Positions 1-8,520 are shown, numbered from the stretch's first letter. The stretch is DNA of 64,000 bases from Ruminococcus sp. (GCA_017480485.1 JAFVAN010000039.1:1-64000); one strand, 5' to 3'. Notes: generated by a model not told the origin, from the sequence alone. Numbers and translations: made by a program.

Positions 1-4
1 ATCT

Positions 5-30
5 CCGCCGTCAAGATGTAATAACGGCGG
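5..30. terminator. Hairpin at the left edge
   Basis: CCGCCGT and ACGGCGG form a 7-bp stem around a 12-nt loop. No T-run follows on either strand inside the window, so it may be a weak terminator or a leader hairpin of a gene beyond the left edge. From 31 to 318 I see only AT-rich sequence with no supportable ORF. Confidence 0.35.
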
Positions 31-318
31 ATGGGTGTACTATTGGGTTCTCCTTTATTATTTTGATTACGATATATTCCGCTGTCTTAACCTGTCTCGG
101 ACAACTTTTGGTCAACAAAGATATATTAAGTTACCCAAAATCGAACAAATGTGTTTTTGACTATCTTTGCTTAAATTGGTTATTTTACGGCGTTTAAGGG
201 ATGAAACGGAACATTTGTTTATGATATTAAAGTTGGGTGTTTTAATATCACATTTAAGGTTAAATGTAAAGACATTCGAGGCCTAAAAAAGCATTAGTTA
301 CATTATCTACCCTTATGC

Positions 319-347
319 TTGACTTTACTGAAAAAGTGTACTATAAT
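319..347 (+). promoter_or_regulatory. Sigma-A type promoter for the surface-protein gene
   Basis: TTGACT (319-324), 17-nt spacer, TATAAT (342-347). The inferred start of transcription near 355 leaves a short leader carrying AAAGGAGG before the ATG at 381. Confidence 0.75.
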
Positions 348-380
348 AAATGCGAACAAAAAATCTAAAAGGAGGACATT

Positions 381-1523
381 ATGGCTACTTATACATATAA
401 AAGCATATCGCGGAGCGCATTATGGGCCCTTGTGATGCTTACGGTCTTTGCTGCGGCCTTTTTTGCGGTCCCTGCGGCACCTGTAAGCGCCGAGGCCTCG
501 TCGATTCAGGCCCCCACAAGCGTTACCCGAGGCTCTGAGATAACCGTGACCGTCAGCATCTCCGCCGAGGATGCAATAGAATATGTGGGCGGAAACCTGA
601 GCTATGACAACAGCGCGGCCTTCGTCTCCAGCAACTGTGTGCAGGAGGGCGGCGAAGGAGTACTTGCTGTTAAGTACAATCCTCCCGATGCGACCTCAAC
701 ATCTGTCGAGCTCACCTTCACCTTCAGCGCAACCACCGAGGGCAGCTGCGGCTTCAGCTTCAGCGGCTACGCATTTTCGGCTGACGGCATAGTGCTGGCA
801 GCCCCAGAGCTCTCGACTACCGTTAATATCACCGAGCGCACAGGCGGCCTGCTGACCTCCCTTGTACCCTCAACAGGTGAGCTTCTCCCCGCCTTCTCCC
901 CCGAGATATACGATTATGTGCTCAAGGTCGAGAGCGACGTGCAGTACGTTGATTTCTCAGCCACTACCCTTTCGGATACGGATGTCATCGAGCCCGAGAG
1001 CCTTCGCTTTTGGAGCCTCGACGATCCCAACGCCAAGAAGATAACTGTTACAGACGCCTCCGGCGGCCAGCGTATCTATAATGTTACCATCATCCGCGAG
1101 CCCTCAGAGGATGAGAGCGGCGACGAAAGCTCCGACAGCGAGGCCGAAAGCACTGACGAGCCCGCCTCCATTGATGCCGACAGCTCCGAAGCAGCGCCCT
1201 CCGAGGCCGATGAAAGCCCTGCTGCCTCTCAGGCCGAGACCGCGCCTCAGGAACCGCAGCAGCCCGATGAAGGCGACAACGCTCAGCCCGACAACACCGA
1301 AAAAACTGAGGAGGACAACAGCTCACAGCAGGCGAATGTCTTCTCCGTCGGTTCCGACAGCTCGAAGGACAGCGGCGTTAGCTCTCTCAGGCGCACGCTG
1401 ATGCCTGCACTGCTCATTGCCCTTGCGGTCCTGATATTAGCCCTGTTCATACTGATCTACTGGCTAAAGAACCGCTCCGAGCGCCGCAGAAAGAAGATCA
1501 AGAGCTCCCATAAGGGCAAGTAA
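381..1523 (+). CDS. Surface protein with cohesin-like and cadherin-like beta-sandwich domains
   Basis: A 380-residue exported protein. A signal peptide (about 1-38, cleavage after VSA) is followed by a cohesin-like beta-sandwich (about 40-150) and then a segment starting LTSLVPSTGELLPAFSP, typical of the cadherin-like beta-sandwich family (PF12733 type). An acidic Ser/Glu/Pro/Asp-rich linker (about 240-335) leads to a C-terminal membrane segment (about 345-370) and a basic tail, so the protein is probably membrane anchored with its N-terminus outside. The start has AAAGGAGG 7 nt upstream. Cohesins bind dockerins in cellulosomes; whether this fold does so here is unknown. It is likely cotranscribed with the rhomboid-like gene 18 nt downstream. 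Confidence 0.75.
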   Translation: MATYTYKSISRSALWALVMLTVFAAAFFAVPAAPVSAEASSIQAPTSVTRGSEITVTVSISAEDAIEYVGGNLSYDNSAAFVSSNCVQEGGEGVLAVKYNPPDATSTSVELTFTFSATTEGSCGFSFSGYAFSADGIVLAAPELSTTVNITERTGGLLTSLVPSTGELLPAFSPEIYDYVLKVESDVQYVDFSATTLSDTDVIEPESLRFWSLDDPNAKKITVTDASGGQRIYNVTIIREPSEDESGDESSDSEAESTDEPASIDADSSEAAPSEADESPAASQAETAPQEPQQPDEGDNAQPDNTEKTEEDNSSQQANVFSVGSDSSKDSGVSSLRRTLMPALLIALAVLILALFILIYWLKNRSERRRKKIKSSHKGK

Positions 1524-1541
1524 CTGTTAGGTGAGAACAAA

Positions 1542-2336
1542 ATGTTTGAGAAAAATCGACGCAAGAGGATAACCGTTTCCTCGAACACAGGCACCGCCCC
1601 CGCCGAGCGTCCGGCGCTCAATATCGAGATGTCCGCATCACACAAGCCCCCGTGGCAGTCCAAGCGCTCACGCTACATTGCCGACCGTGCTCTTGACCCA
1701 TTGGAAAAGCGCCTGGGACGGTATGCGATCAAGCGTCTTATGCTCATTATCGTTGTCGGGATGGCGCTGGTATGTGCTCTTCGGCTTGCGGGATATCTTG
1801 GCATCAGCAAAGCCGCTAAAATTGCAAGCGACTTGTACTTTGACCGTTCAAGGATACTTGAAGGCCAGCCTTGGCGTCTTGTGACCTTCCTTTTTATCCC
1901 CGATAACATACACATCCTGTTTGTCGCGCTGGAGATCTACCTTTATCATTTATTTGGCTCGGCCTTGGAACGCGAATGGGGCAGCTTTCGCTTCGATGCT
2001 TACTATCTGTTGGGCGCCCTCTGCTGCATCGCCTCAGGCTTTATCACGGGCTACACAACAAATACCTATCTAAATCTCGGGCTTTTTCTGGCCTACGCGC
2101 TTTTCTTCCCAAACAAGGAGCTTCTGGTTTTCTTCATCATCCCTGTAAAGGTCAAATGGCTGGCGCTGATCGACGGCCTGTTCCTGCTGGTGGCCTTTGT
2201 GCTGGGCGGGATAGAAATAAAGGTCCTGATCCTTTTCTCCCTCCTGAACCTGCTCCTCTTCTACGGACAAGATATGTTTATCATGGCTCAGGCTGCCATC
2301 AAACAGCATAAAAAGCGCAATAATAACAAGATATAA
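1542..2336 (+). CDS. Rhomboid-like membrane protein, apparently without catalytic residues
   Basis: A 264-residue protein with a cytoplasmic basic N-terminus of about 65 residues and then roughly six membrane segments. The pattern QPWRLVTFLFIP followed by LEREWGSFRFDAYYLLG is the L1-loop signature of rhomboid/derlin-like folds. The serine motif GxSG is not visible where expected (the segment reads NLGLFLAYALFF), and no membrane histidine replaces the dyad partner, so I infer a pseudoprotease. It starts 18 nt after the surface-protein gene and ends at a strong terminator. A role in handling that surface protein is only suggested by adjacency. Confidence 0.65.
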   Translation: MFEKNRRKRITVSSNTGTAPAERPALNIEMSASHKPPWQSKRSRYIADRALDPLEKRLGRYAIKRLMLIIVVGMALVCALRLAGYLGISKAAKIASDLYFDRSRILEGQPWRLVTFLFIPDNIHILFVALEIYLYHLFGSALEREWGSFRFDAYYLLGALCCIASGFITGYTTNTYLNLGLFLAYALFFPNKELLVFFIIPVKVKWLALIDGLFLLVAFVLGGIEIKVLILFSLLNLLLFYGQDMFIMAQAAIKQHKKRNNNKI

Positions 2337-2337
2337 A

Positions 2338-2374
2338 AACGGCCCTCTCTGCCGAAAACGGCAGGAGGGTCGTT
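2338..2374. terminator. Bidirectional terminator between convergent genes
   Basis: A GC-rich stem AACGGCCCTC/GAGGGTCGTT extended by TCTGCCG/CGGCAG with an AAAA loop. A-rich and T-rich flanks serve both the rhomboid-like gene and the convergent gene ending at 2379. Confidence 0.85.
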
Positions 2375-2378
2375 CTGT

Positions 2379-3353
2379 TTATTCATCCTTAGAGGTGGTA
2401 TCGGCTGCGGAAGCATCAGGGCGTCTGGTTGGCTCTGTAGGCAGGCCGGGGTCATTTGTCTCTTTGGCGCGTTCGGTCAGGTCATCTACCATGCGCTCCA
2501 CAAGCACAAGAGCCTCATCAAAGTTTTTCTGCATATCCTCCTTGGAGTCACCAAGGGTCTTAACAGGCGCCCTCATCCCAAGGTGTATGTCATTGGGCAT
2601 CTCCTCGTATTTCAGCTCATCGGCCAGGAAGGAGAAATCCAGCTTGAAGCCGAGCTCATCAAAATACTCCTCTTTATCTGGGAACAGCGTGCCGATATCA
2701 TTGGCTAACGTTTGAGTGTAATATGGGTCAGTGTTAGTGTCAGAGATAATGAGGATTATATCTCCCTCCTGAATCTCCGCCATATATTTCGTATTATAGC
2801 TGTTTTGAGACTGATAATCCTTGCTGTTCTCGTTTATCGGAAGTATCATGACCTCCACCTTGACCTTGCCGTCGCCGTTTAGATCATCGCAATATTTCTC
2901 AAAGAAGCTCTCCAGCTCGTCCTTTCTGAATGCAAGGCCGTTATCGGCTATCATCATTATCGTCATATCGGGATTTGTGCGTCTAAGAGTATCAACAACT
3001 ATAAAAATGATAACAGCCGCAATGAAGACAGTAAAGATTATAGGAAGCTTATAATGATACAGGAAGTTCGCTATCTTCTCCTTGGGACTCAGCACACGTG
3101 CCTCCTCGTGGACCTCGTGTATCGTCTCGGATTCCTCGATCACTCCTGTTTTCAGCTTCATTAGCTCCAGCCTGTCGGCAGCTAACTGACGGTCGCGTTT
3201 TTTCTGCTGCTCCTTTTCATAAGCCTTGCGCTCCTCCTCGGCCTCGAGCTCGGCACGCTCAAGGGCCTCGCGACGTTCACGCTCTTCATCAGCCAGTCGT
3301 TTTTCGTATTCGTAGTCCTCATCGGGGATGAGCTGTTCGTCCTTCTTTTTCAT
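2379..3353 (-). CDS. Membrane protein with N-terminal charged coiled coil, unknown function
   Basis: 324 residues. Residues 1-95 are strongly charged and predicted coiled coil (Glu/Arg/Lys repeats), followed by one membrane segment near 103-125 and an extracytoplasmic domain to about 300, ending in a Thr/Pro/Asp-rich tail. The cytoplasmic coiled coil and external domain suggest a bitopic protein. I do not recognise the family. The start has AGAGGTG upstream. It lies 78 nt downstream of ackA on the same strand with only a weak hairpin between, so read-through from ackA is possible. Confidence 0.7.
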   Translation of the reverse strand: MKKKDEQLIPDEDYEYEKRLADEERERREALERAELEAEEERKAYEKEQQKKRDRQLAADRLELMKLKTGVIEESETIHEVHEEARVLSPKEKIANFLYHYKLPIIFTVFIAAVIIFIVVDTLRRTNPDMTIMMIADNGLAFRKDELESFFEKYCDDLNGDGKVKVEVMILPINENSKDYQSQNSYNTKYMAEIQEGDIILIISDTNTDPYYTQTLANDIGTLFPDKEEYFDELGFKLDFSFLADELKYEEMPNDIHLGMRAPVKTLGDSKEDMQKNFDEALVLVERMVDDLTERAKETNDPGLPTEPTRRPDASAADTTSKDE

Positions 3354-3386
3354 TGCACACCTCTTGCTGCGGTAATAAATTCAGAG

Positions 3387-3411
3387 GCGCCCCAAACGAG
3401 CGCCCCTGCAA
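3387..3411 (-). terminator. Weak hairpin after ackA
   Basis: GGCGC and GCGCC pair around a 9-nt loop, without a clear U-run on the minus strand. It may attenuate transcription from ackA into the next gene rather than end it. Confidence 0.35.
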
Positions 3412-3431
3412 TAAGCTGTTTGACTATTCGA

Positions 3432-4631
3432 TCACTTGGTGACCAGAGCGAGGGTATCTCTTGCAATAAGAAGCTCCTCGTTGGTGGGAACGACCCAAAC
3501 CTCGACCTTGGAATCATCTGCAGATATCTTTGCAAGCTTTCCGCGCAGGCCGTTATTAACTTCCTTGTCAAGCTTGATGCCAAGGTAATCCATGTCTGCG
3601 CAGACATTCTCTCTAACGTCAAAGCTGTTCTCGCCGATGCCGCCGGTGAAGAGCACAGCGTCAAGACCATTCATAATGGCGGCGTAGCTGCCGATGTACT
3701 TCTTTATTTCGTAAACAAGCATCTCGGAAACAAGCTGAGCCCTCTTATTGCCCTCGTTAGCTGCGGCGGTGATGTTCCTGTTATCGGAGGAAACGCCCGA
3801 AACGCCCAGGAAGCCGGACTTCTTATTCATATAGTCGCTCATTTCCTTGGGGGAGAAATGATGCTTCTCGGCAACAAAGGTAACGGCCGAAGGGTCAACA
3901 GCGCCTGTTCTGGTTCCCATTACAAGGCCGTCCAGAGGTGTGAAGCCCATGGAGGTGTCAATGCTCTTTCCGCCCTGGATAGCTGTGATGGAGGAGCCGT
4001 TGCCAAGGTGGCAGGAAACTATCTTGAGGTCCTTTATATCGCGGCCCATAGCATCAGCCAGCGCCTGAGAAACAAAGCGGTGAGAGGTGCCGTGGAAGCC
4101 GTATTTTCTTACATGGAAATTCTCGTAATCATCATAGGGAAGGCCGAACATATAGGCCTTGGGGGGCATTGTCTGGTGGAAGGCGGTATCGAAAACAACC
4201 ACCTGAGGCGTGCCCTCGGGCAGCACCTTCTTGCAGGCACGGAGCGCCAGCGCATGAGGATGGTTGTGAACCGGGGCAAGCTCAGCCAAAGCATCTATCT
4301 GATCAATTACCTCGTCGGTTACAAGGCAGGTCTCCTTAAAGACCTCTGCGCCCTGTACAACTCTGTGGCCAACAGCCGATATCTCGCTCATGGAGTCGAT
4401 GACCTTGGTGTCGCCGGAGGTGAGCACCTCGACCAGCTTTTCAAAGGCCTCAGTGTGGGTCGGAAAATCGCAGTCAGCATCAAAGCTTCTGCCGTCGCCT
4501 GTCTTGGCAGAGATATGACCGTCAATGCCGATGCGGTCACAGTTGCCCTTTGCGATCACGGATTCGTCGGTCATGTCCAGCAGCTGATACTTCAGCGAGG
4601 ACGAGCCTGCGTTTACTACAAGAATTTTCAT
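3432..4631 (-). CDS. ackA: Acetate kinase
   Basis: 399 residues, the usual family length. It interconverts acetate plus ATP with acetyl phosphate plus ADP in the cytoplasm, giving ATP in acetogenic fermentation. Family landmarks are present: the N-terminal NAGSSSLKY, FDTAFHQTMP, KYGFHGTSH, HLGNGSS, and the TPLDGLVMGTRTGAVDP segment carrying active-site residues, followed by a C-terminal ENSFDVRE. The start has GAGAGGAATGATATCC upstream. Phosphotransacetylase (pta) is not adjacent. The gene is divergent from tmcAL, and the two promoters face each other across a few bases. Confidence 0.97.
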   Translation of the reverse strand: MKILVVNAGSSSLKYQLLDMTDESVIAKGNCDRIGIDGHISAKTGDGRSFDADCDFPTHTEAFEKLVEVLTSGDTKVIDSMSEISAVGHRVVQGAEVFKETCLVTDEVIDQIDALAELAPVHNHPHALALRACKKVLPEGTPQVVVFDTAFHQTMPPKAYMFGLPYDDYENFHVRKYGFHGTSHRFVSQALADAMGRDIKDLKIVSCHLGNGSSITAIQGGKSIDTSMGFTPLDGLVMGTRTGAVDPSAVTFVAEKHHFSPKEMSDYMNKKSGFLGVSGVSSDNRNITAAANEGNKRAQLVSEMLVYEIKKYIGSYAAIMNGLDAVLFTGGIGENSFDVRENVCADMDYLGIKLDKEVNNGLRGKLAKISADDSKVEVWVVPTNEELLIARDTLALVTK

Positions 4632-4662
4632 TGGATATCATTCCTCTCATGTTTTTCGTCCC

Positions 4663-4691
4663 TTGACAATTCGGGCACATTCATATACAAT
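4663..4691 (+). promoter_or_regulatory. Sigma-A promoter for tmcAL
   Basis: TTGACA (4663-4668), 17-nt spacer, TACAAT (4686-4691). Its inferred start site lies within the -10 region of the opposing ackA promoter. Confidence 0.8.
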
Positions 4692-4694
4692 ATT

Positions 4695-4723
4695 ATTATA
4701 GCAGATTAAAGCGATGATTTCAA
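4695..4723 (-). promoter_or_regulatory. Sigma-A promoter for ackA
   Basis: On the minus strand, TTGAAA (4723-4718), 17-nt spacer, TATAAT (4700-4695). It faces the tmcAL promoter with only 3 bp between the two -10 elements. Confidence 0.8.
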
Positions 4724-4773
4724 GTGCCGCAGGGCATTTTTTATAATTTTGTCACACATATACGGAGGTAAGC

Positions 4774-5904
4774 ATGAAAACTGCGGGGATAGTTGCGGAG
4801 TTCGACCCTCTGCACAACGGTCACAGATATCTTTTCGAGCAAGCCCGCGCAAAGGGCGCCGAGGCCGTGGCCGTAGTTATGAGCGGCTCTGCAGTACAGC
4901 GGGGGCGCCTTGCCGTATGGGATAAATACAGCAGAGCCCGCGCAGCTGTCAGAGCTGGGGCAGATATTGTGTTCGAGCTGCCCGCTCCCCTTTCCTGCTC
5001 AAATGCCGAGGTCTTCTCCCGCTCCGGAGTCGCCCTGCTTGCGGCCCTTGGCGACGGGGCTGTGGATATGCTGGTCTTCGGCAGCGAGACAGAGGACCTT
5101 TCACTGGTCTTGACCGCCTCCCGTGCTGTCACCGAGCTCAAGGACAGCGCCGCGATTCGGGAGCGCCTAGCCTTGGGCATGAGCTATCCCGCTGCACTTT
5201 CAGCAGCAGTCGGAGAGCTATGCGGGCCCGAAGCTATGGCCGCAGTCAGCGGACCAAACTCCATCCTTGCAGCCGAATACTGCCGCGCTCTGGAAGAACT
5301 TGCCCCATGGTGCGAGCCTGCACTGGTACACCGAACCGAACAGGAGGGCATCAGATCGGCGACCTCCCTGCGTGAGATGCTGTCAAAGGGCGAGGATATC
5401 TCCCCCTTCGTCCCTGAAGTCCTGCCCGACCCCTGCCTTCCCGAGGCACTGGATAAGGTACTGCTCTATTCCGTCTACTCTGCGGACAAGGATACCCTGC
5501 TGACCCTTCCCGACTGTGACGAGGCCCTTGCAGACCGTTTCCTGAAAGCCGCCCGCTCCCGGCCACGAACAGCAGAGGAGCTTCTGAGCTTAGTTAAATC
5601 AAAAAACTACACCCACGCCCGTCTGCGTCGAACTCTGCTGCATCTTGCGCTGGGCGTCCGCCGTGAGGATATCAAACCTCCAGCCTACCTGCGGCCTTTG
5701 GCCTTTAACGAGATCGGCGCCAAGCTCCTCGCTGAGTCAAGGCCTGCTCTCCCCCTGTCAACGAGCCTGTCGAAGCTCTGCAAGGATGATCCAACTGCCG
5801 CCCGCTTCGCACAGCTCGAAGACCGCGCTTCCGTGCTGCGCGCCCTCGGGACCAAGAGCGGCACCGTCCCAAACGACTTCACCGAAAGCATCAAGCTCCA
5901 ATAA
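4774..5904 (+). CDS. tmcAL: tRNA(Met) cytidine acetate ligase
   Basis: 376 residues. TmcAL (YlbM family) activates acetate with ATP and forms N4-acetylcytidine at the wobble position of elongator tRNA-Met. The nucleotidyltransferase motif GIVAEFDPLHNGH lies at residues 5-17 with the HxGH signature; most homologues as I recall have Asn where this has Asp (FDP rather than YNP). The second hallmark GPNSILAAEYCRAL is present near 158. The start has ACGGAGG upstream. Adjacency to ackA fits shared dependence on acetate. An intrinsic terminator follows immediately. Confidence 0.92.
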   Translation: MKTAGIVAEFDPLHNGHRYLFEQARAKGAEAVAVVMSGSAVQRGRLAVWDKYSRARAAVRAGADIVFELPAPLSCSNAEVFSRSGVALLAALGDGAVDMLVFGSETEDLSLVLTASRAVTELKDSAAIRERLALGMSYPAALSAAVGELCGPEAMAAVSGPNSILAAEYCRALEELAPWCEPALVHRTEQEGIRSATSLREMLSKGEDISPFVPEVLPDPCLPEALDKVLLYSVYSADKDTLLTLPDCDEALADRFLKAARSRPRTAEELLSLVKSKNYTHARLRRTLLHLALGVRREDIKPPAYLRPLAFNEIGAKLLAESRPALPLSTSLSKLCKDDPTAARFAQLEDRASVLRALGTKSGTVPNDFTESIKLQ

Positions 5905-5913
5905 AAAGATACA

Positions 5914-5960
5914 AAAAGCCCCAAAGCAGTCACGCGGCCGCTTTGGGGCAAATGTTTTAT
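5914..5960. terminator. Bidirectional terminator between tmcAL and coaX
   Basis: GCCCCAAAGC (5918-5927) pairs with GCTTTGGGGC (5940-5949). AAAAA precedes and TTTTA follows, so it can serve both convergent genes. Confidence 0.85.
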
Positions 5961-5962
5961 TT

Positions 5963-6733
5963 TCAAGCCTTATTGTTCTTATTGTAGATTATCTTAAGGC
6001 CCTTTAAAAGCAGATCATCGTCAAGGATGATGTCATGCTTGCAGAGGGGTGTTACCGTTCCCGCAAGGCCGCCTGTTGCAATGATGGTGCAGTGGGTGCC
6101 AAGCTCCTCCTCGATTCGCTGTATCATGCCGTCGATCATGCTGGCCGTGCCGAACATCAGGCCGCTCTTCATAGAATCGACTGTATTGGTGCCGATGACC
6201 TTCTTAGGTGCCTCGAAGGCGATCTTAGGCAGCTGGGCCGTCTTGTTTGTCAAGGCGTCGGCAGAGACAGCCATACCCGTAAGGATGATAACTCCAAGGA
6301 AGTCACGCTTCTCGTTGATGACCGAAAATGTTGTAGCCGTACCCAGATCAATGACGATCTGCGGGAGAGTATACTCGTTCATGCTGGCAACAGCGCCCAC
6401 AACAAGGTCGCTGCCAAGCTGGGCGGGGTTGTCTATCAGAATGCTGAGTCCCGTTTTTATCCCGGGACCGACTACCATTACCCGAACGTCCGCCAGCTTC
6501 TCCACTGCCATCTTCATAGTATTCGTTACCGTCGGTACAACGGAAGATATTATCGCTCCCGAGATCGAAGAGGCGGCAACTCCGTGCAGGTCAAGGGCCG
6601 TGCGTATGACCGACGCAAACTCCAGAGGGGTCGAGCGCTGGGAGGTCGCCGCCCTCTCGCGGAAAAGTATCTTCTCGCCGTCAAAGCAGCCGAAAACTAT
6701 ATTGGTATTTCCGATATCTATTGCAAGAAGCAT
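5963..6733 (-). CDS. coaX: Type III pantothenate kinase
   Basis: 256 residues, a normal CoaX length. It phosphorylates pantothenate, the first step of CoA synthesis, and belongs to the ASKHA fold. Visible motifs are MLLAIDIGNTNIVFG (phosphate 1), QLGSDLVVGA, the IDLGTATTFSVI segment (phosphate 2) and IIATGGLAGTV (adenosine loop). The start has AAGGAGAGAACAAT directly before the ATG. It is the second gene of a two-gene operon with an ECF transporter S component 18 nt upstream, coupling vitamin uptake to phosphorylation. Confidence 0.95.
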   Translation of the reverse strand: MLLAIDIGNTNIVFGCFDGEKILFRERAATSQRSTPLEFASVIRTALDLHGVAASSISGAIISSVVPTVTNTMKMAVEKLADVRVMVVGPGIKTGLSILIDNPAQLGSDLVVGAVASMNEYTLPQIVIDLGTATTFSVINEKRDFLGVIILTGMAVSADALTNKTAQLPKIAFEAPKKVIGTNTVDSMKSGLMFGTASMIDGMIQRIEEELGTHCTIIATGGLAGTVTPLCKHDIILDDDLLLKGLKIIYNKNNKA

Positions 6734-6751
6734 ATTGTTCTCTCCTTACTG

Positions 6752-7372
6752 TTATGTGTTAGTTTCGGGGATGAGCCGTGCCTTGAAAAGGGCCGTGCCA
6801 ACCGCCGTGGTCACAATAGTGCATACAAGCATCTCAAACACTGCATTGATGCCAACAAAGGTAATTATGAACCAGATAACGTTCTTGCCGCCACGCAGCT
6901 CCTTGACATAATCGGTGCTGCCGAAAAGCAGGATAAGAGCGGACATAAAGAACAGAGTGTTGAGGAAGGCAGCAGAAAAGCCTGTAATGCCGCAGGCAAC
7001 GGGCTTGTTTACCTTGCTGCGGAGCACCTTGAATATCCAGCCTGTCAGAAATCCGTCAAGAAGACGGGGGATGAACCTCTGGATAAAGGCCAGTACAGGG
7101 CTTATGTTGAAAAGTGCTGCACCCATTCCGCTGGGAACGCCGATGCCGATGCACTGCAAAAAGCTGAAAATGCCGAAGACACCGCCGATTATCGCGCCGC
7201 CAGTGGGACCGCAGCTGACTGCCGCTATGGCAATGGGGATGACATTAAGGGTTATTACCAGAGGCCCTATGGGTATTGAGCCGATAGGCGTCATCGAGAA
7301 GATGAGCACAAGCGCGGTCATAAGGCCCAGGATAACGAGCTGACGAGTGTTGAAAAATGCTTTTGTTTTCAT
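6752..7372 (-). CDS. ECF transporter substrate-binding (S) component, probably for pantothenate
   Basis: 206 residues, about six membrane helices. The N-terminal TRQLVILGLMTALVLIF matches the helix that S components use to dock the shared EcfT/EcfAA module, which is not encoded here. Conserved Gly/Pro turns (TPIGSIPIGPL) also fit. Pantothenate is the inferred substrate because coaX follows 18 nt downstream; the sequence alone does not fix it. The start has AGGAGGTTTTCTTT. A structured leader lies upstream and may control the operon. Confidence 0.85.
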   Translation of the reverse strand: MKTKAFFNTRQLVILGLMTALVLIFSMTPIGSIPIGPLVITLNVIPIAIAAVSCGPTGGAIIGGVFGIFSFLQCIGIGVPSGMGAALFNISPVLAFIQRFIPRLLDGFLTGWIFKVLRSKVNKPVACGITGFSAAFLNTLFFMSALILLFGSTDYVKELRGGKNVIWFIITFVGINAVFEMLVCTIVTTAVGTALFKARLIPETNT

Positions 7373-7380
7373 AAAGAAAA

Positions 7381-7500
7381 CCTCCTTTGTTATTATTCCC
7401 GAATAAAAGCGGGATACAATACAACGGCGGAATCATTTTGCTTCGTGCGCGGGGGATGAGTCAGGCTTGCGTGGCAATACCTGCTCTCGCACATAGAAGC
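7381..7500 (-). promoter_or_regulatory. Structured 5' leader of the S component/coaX operon
   Basis: Reading the minus strand from 7500 to 7440, a composite stem forms: GCTTC/GAAGC, a TAT bulge, GTGCG/CGCAC, an asymmetric internal loop (AGAG opposite ACTCATCCCCCG), CAGG/CCTG, TTGC/GCAA, loop CAC. A second hairpin TCCCG/CGGGA (7397-7414) stands just before the ribosome site (7381-7389). Farther upstream, GCGGACGG/CCGTCTGC forms another near 7516-7540. This looks like a regulatory RNA, but I cannot assign it to a known riboswitch class. Confidence 0.5.
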
Positions 7501-7611
7501 TTTATTAGATAAACGCCGCAGACGGCCTTTCCGTCCGCAAAACAGTATATCACAAAACCGCAGAAAAGTAAAGCCCCTGCGGCGATTTGTTTTATTTTTG
7601 TAATCACCCTG

Positions 7612-8520
7612 TTACACGCCGTAGCCCTTCAGCACCTTATCAAAGAACTCCTCGGTAGAGTAATTCGGACTGCGGTTGAAGCGCCCAAGGGTGATAAGCT
7701 CATCGCCGACGGTAACATAGTTCAGCTTTTCCTCACAGCCAAGCAGCAGATCAAAGCCGCACATTTCCAAAAGCATCGGCTCGGCGGCACAGGTTAGGCC
7801 GTAGGGGTAAGTATATACAGCGGGCTCACGGTCAAGCTCGTCTCTGAAAAGCCGCTGTGCAGCAAAAACATCGTTGAAAAGAGCCCTACGGTAGACCTCG
7901 AAAGACTCTGAGGCCATTTGGGTGGAGCCGCGTCGATCGCCGAGGGCGTGCATATCGTAGCTATGGTTGGCAAGCTCCACTCTTCCGGAGCTCATCACGG
8001 TCTTTAAGTCATTGATGGACAGATAGGAATAAGCAGGGCTTGGCTCCGCAGCCTCGCTTGCATATTCCGCAAAACGCCCTACCACAGAGAGCGTGCAGCA
8101 CATATCGTATTTTTTCATAAGTGGCAGCGCATTTGTCCTGAAATTCAAGCAGCCGTCGTCAAATGTCAAGATAACAGGCTTGTCGGGCAACTTTGCGCTG
8201 TTTTTCCGATAAGCAATAACATCCGAACAAAATATCGGTGTAAAGCCATTATCCTTTAAATATACAAGATCACTCTCCAGCTGCGAGGGAGTAATGATAT
8301 GCTCACTGGTCCCGGTCTCGGGATAAACGCTGTGATACATTATCACAGGAATGCAGATGCCCTCTTTTATAGCGGCAGCAGTCTGCTCGGCGGCAGGGAC
8401 TTTTTCTTTCTCCCTGCTTCTCATGCCGAACAGCCTTGCAGCAAGCAGCGCCGTCCCAAAAATCAGCAGCACAAGCACGCAGGCTATTGCTCTCATAAGC
8501 TTGTCGGGTCTTTTTTTCAT
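7612..8520 (-). CDS. Membrane-anchored polysaccharide deacetylase
   Basis: 302 residues. A basic start and one membrane segment (about 9-28) act as signal anchor, so the enzyme faces outside. The NodB-type domain runs from about 57 with PVIMYHS, motif 1 TFDDG (catalytic and metal Asp), motif 2 NHSYDMH (metal histidines) and motif 3 YTYPYG. These residues indicate a metal-dependent deacetylase, probably acting on peptidoglycan or another N-acetylated glycan. The start has GGAGGAGATAGA. It is monocistronic between the S-component leader and the divergent chemoreceptor gene. Confidence 0.88.
   Translation of the reverse strand: MKKRPDKLMRAIACVLVLLIFGTALLAARLFGMRSREKEKVPAAEQTAAAIKEGICIPVIMYHSVYPETGTSEHIITPSQLESDLVYLKDNGFTPIFCSDVIAYRKNSAKLPDKPVILTFDDGCLNFRTNALPLMKKYDMCCTLSVVGRFAEYASEAAEPSPAYSYLSINDLKTVMSSGRVELANHSYDMHALGDRRGSTQMASESFEVYRRALFNDVFAAQRLFRDELDREPAVYTYPYGLTCAAEPMLLEMCGFDLLLGCEEKLNYVTVGDELITLGRFNRSPNYSTEEFFDKVLKGYGV

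Noticed and set aside
3420..4709. Long open frame of 429 codons on the plus strand
   Set aside because: It is antisense to ackA, has no ribosome site or known motif, and reflects the third-position bias of the real gene.
6035..7279. Open frame of 414 codons on the plus strand spanning two genes
   Set aside because: It crosses the coaX and S-component genes in antisense and lacks a ribosome site.
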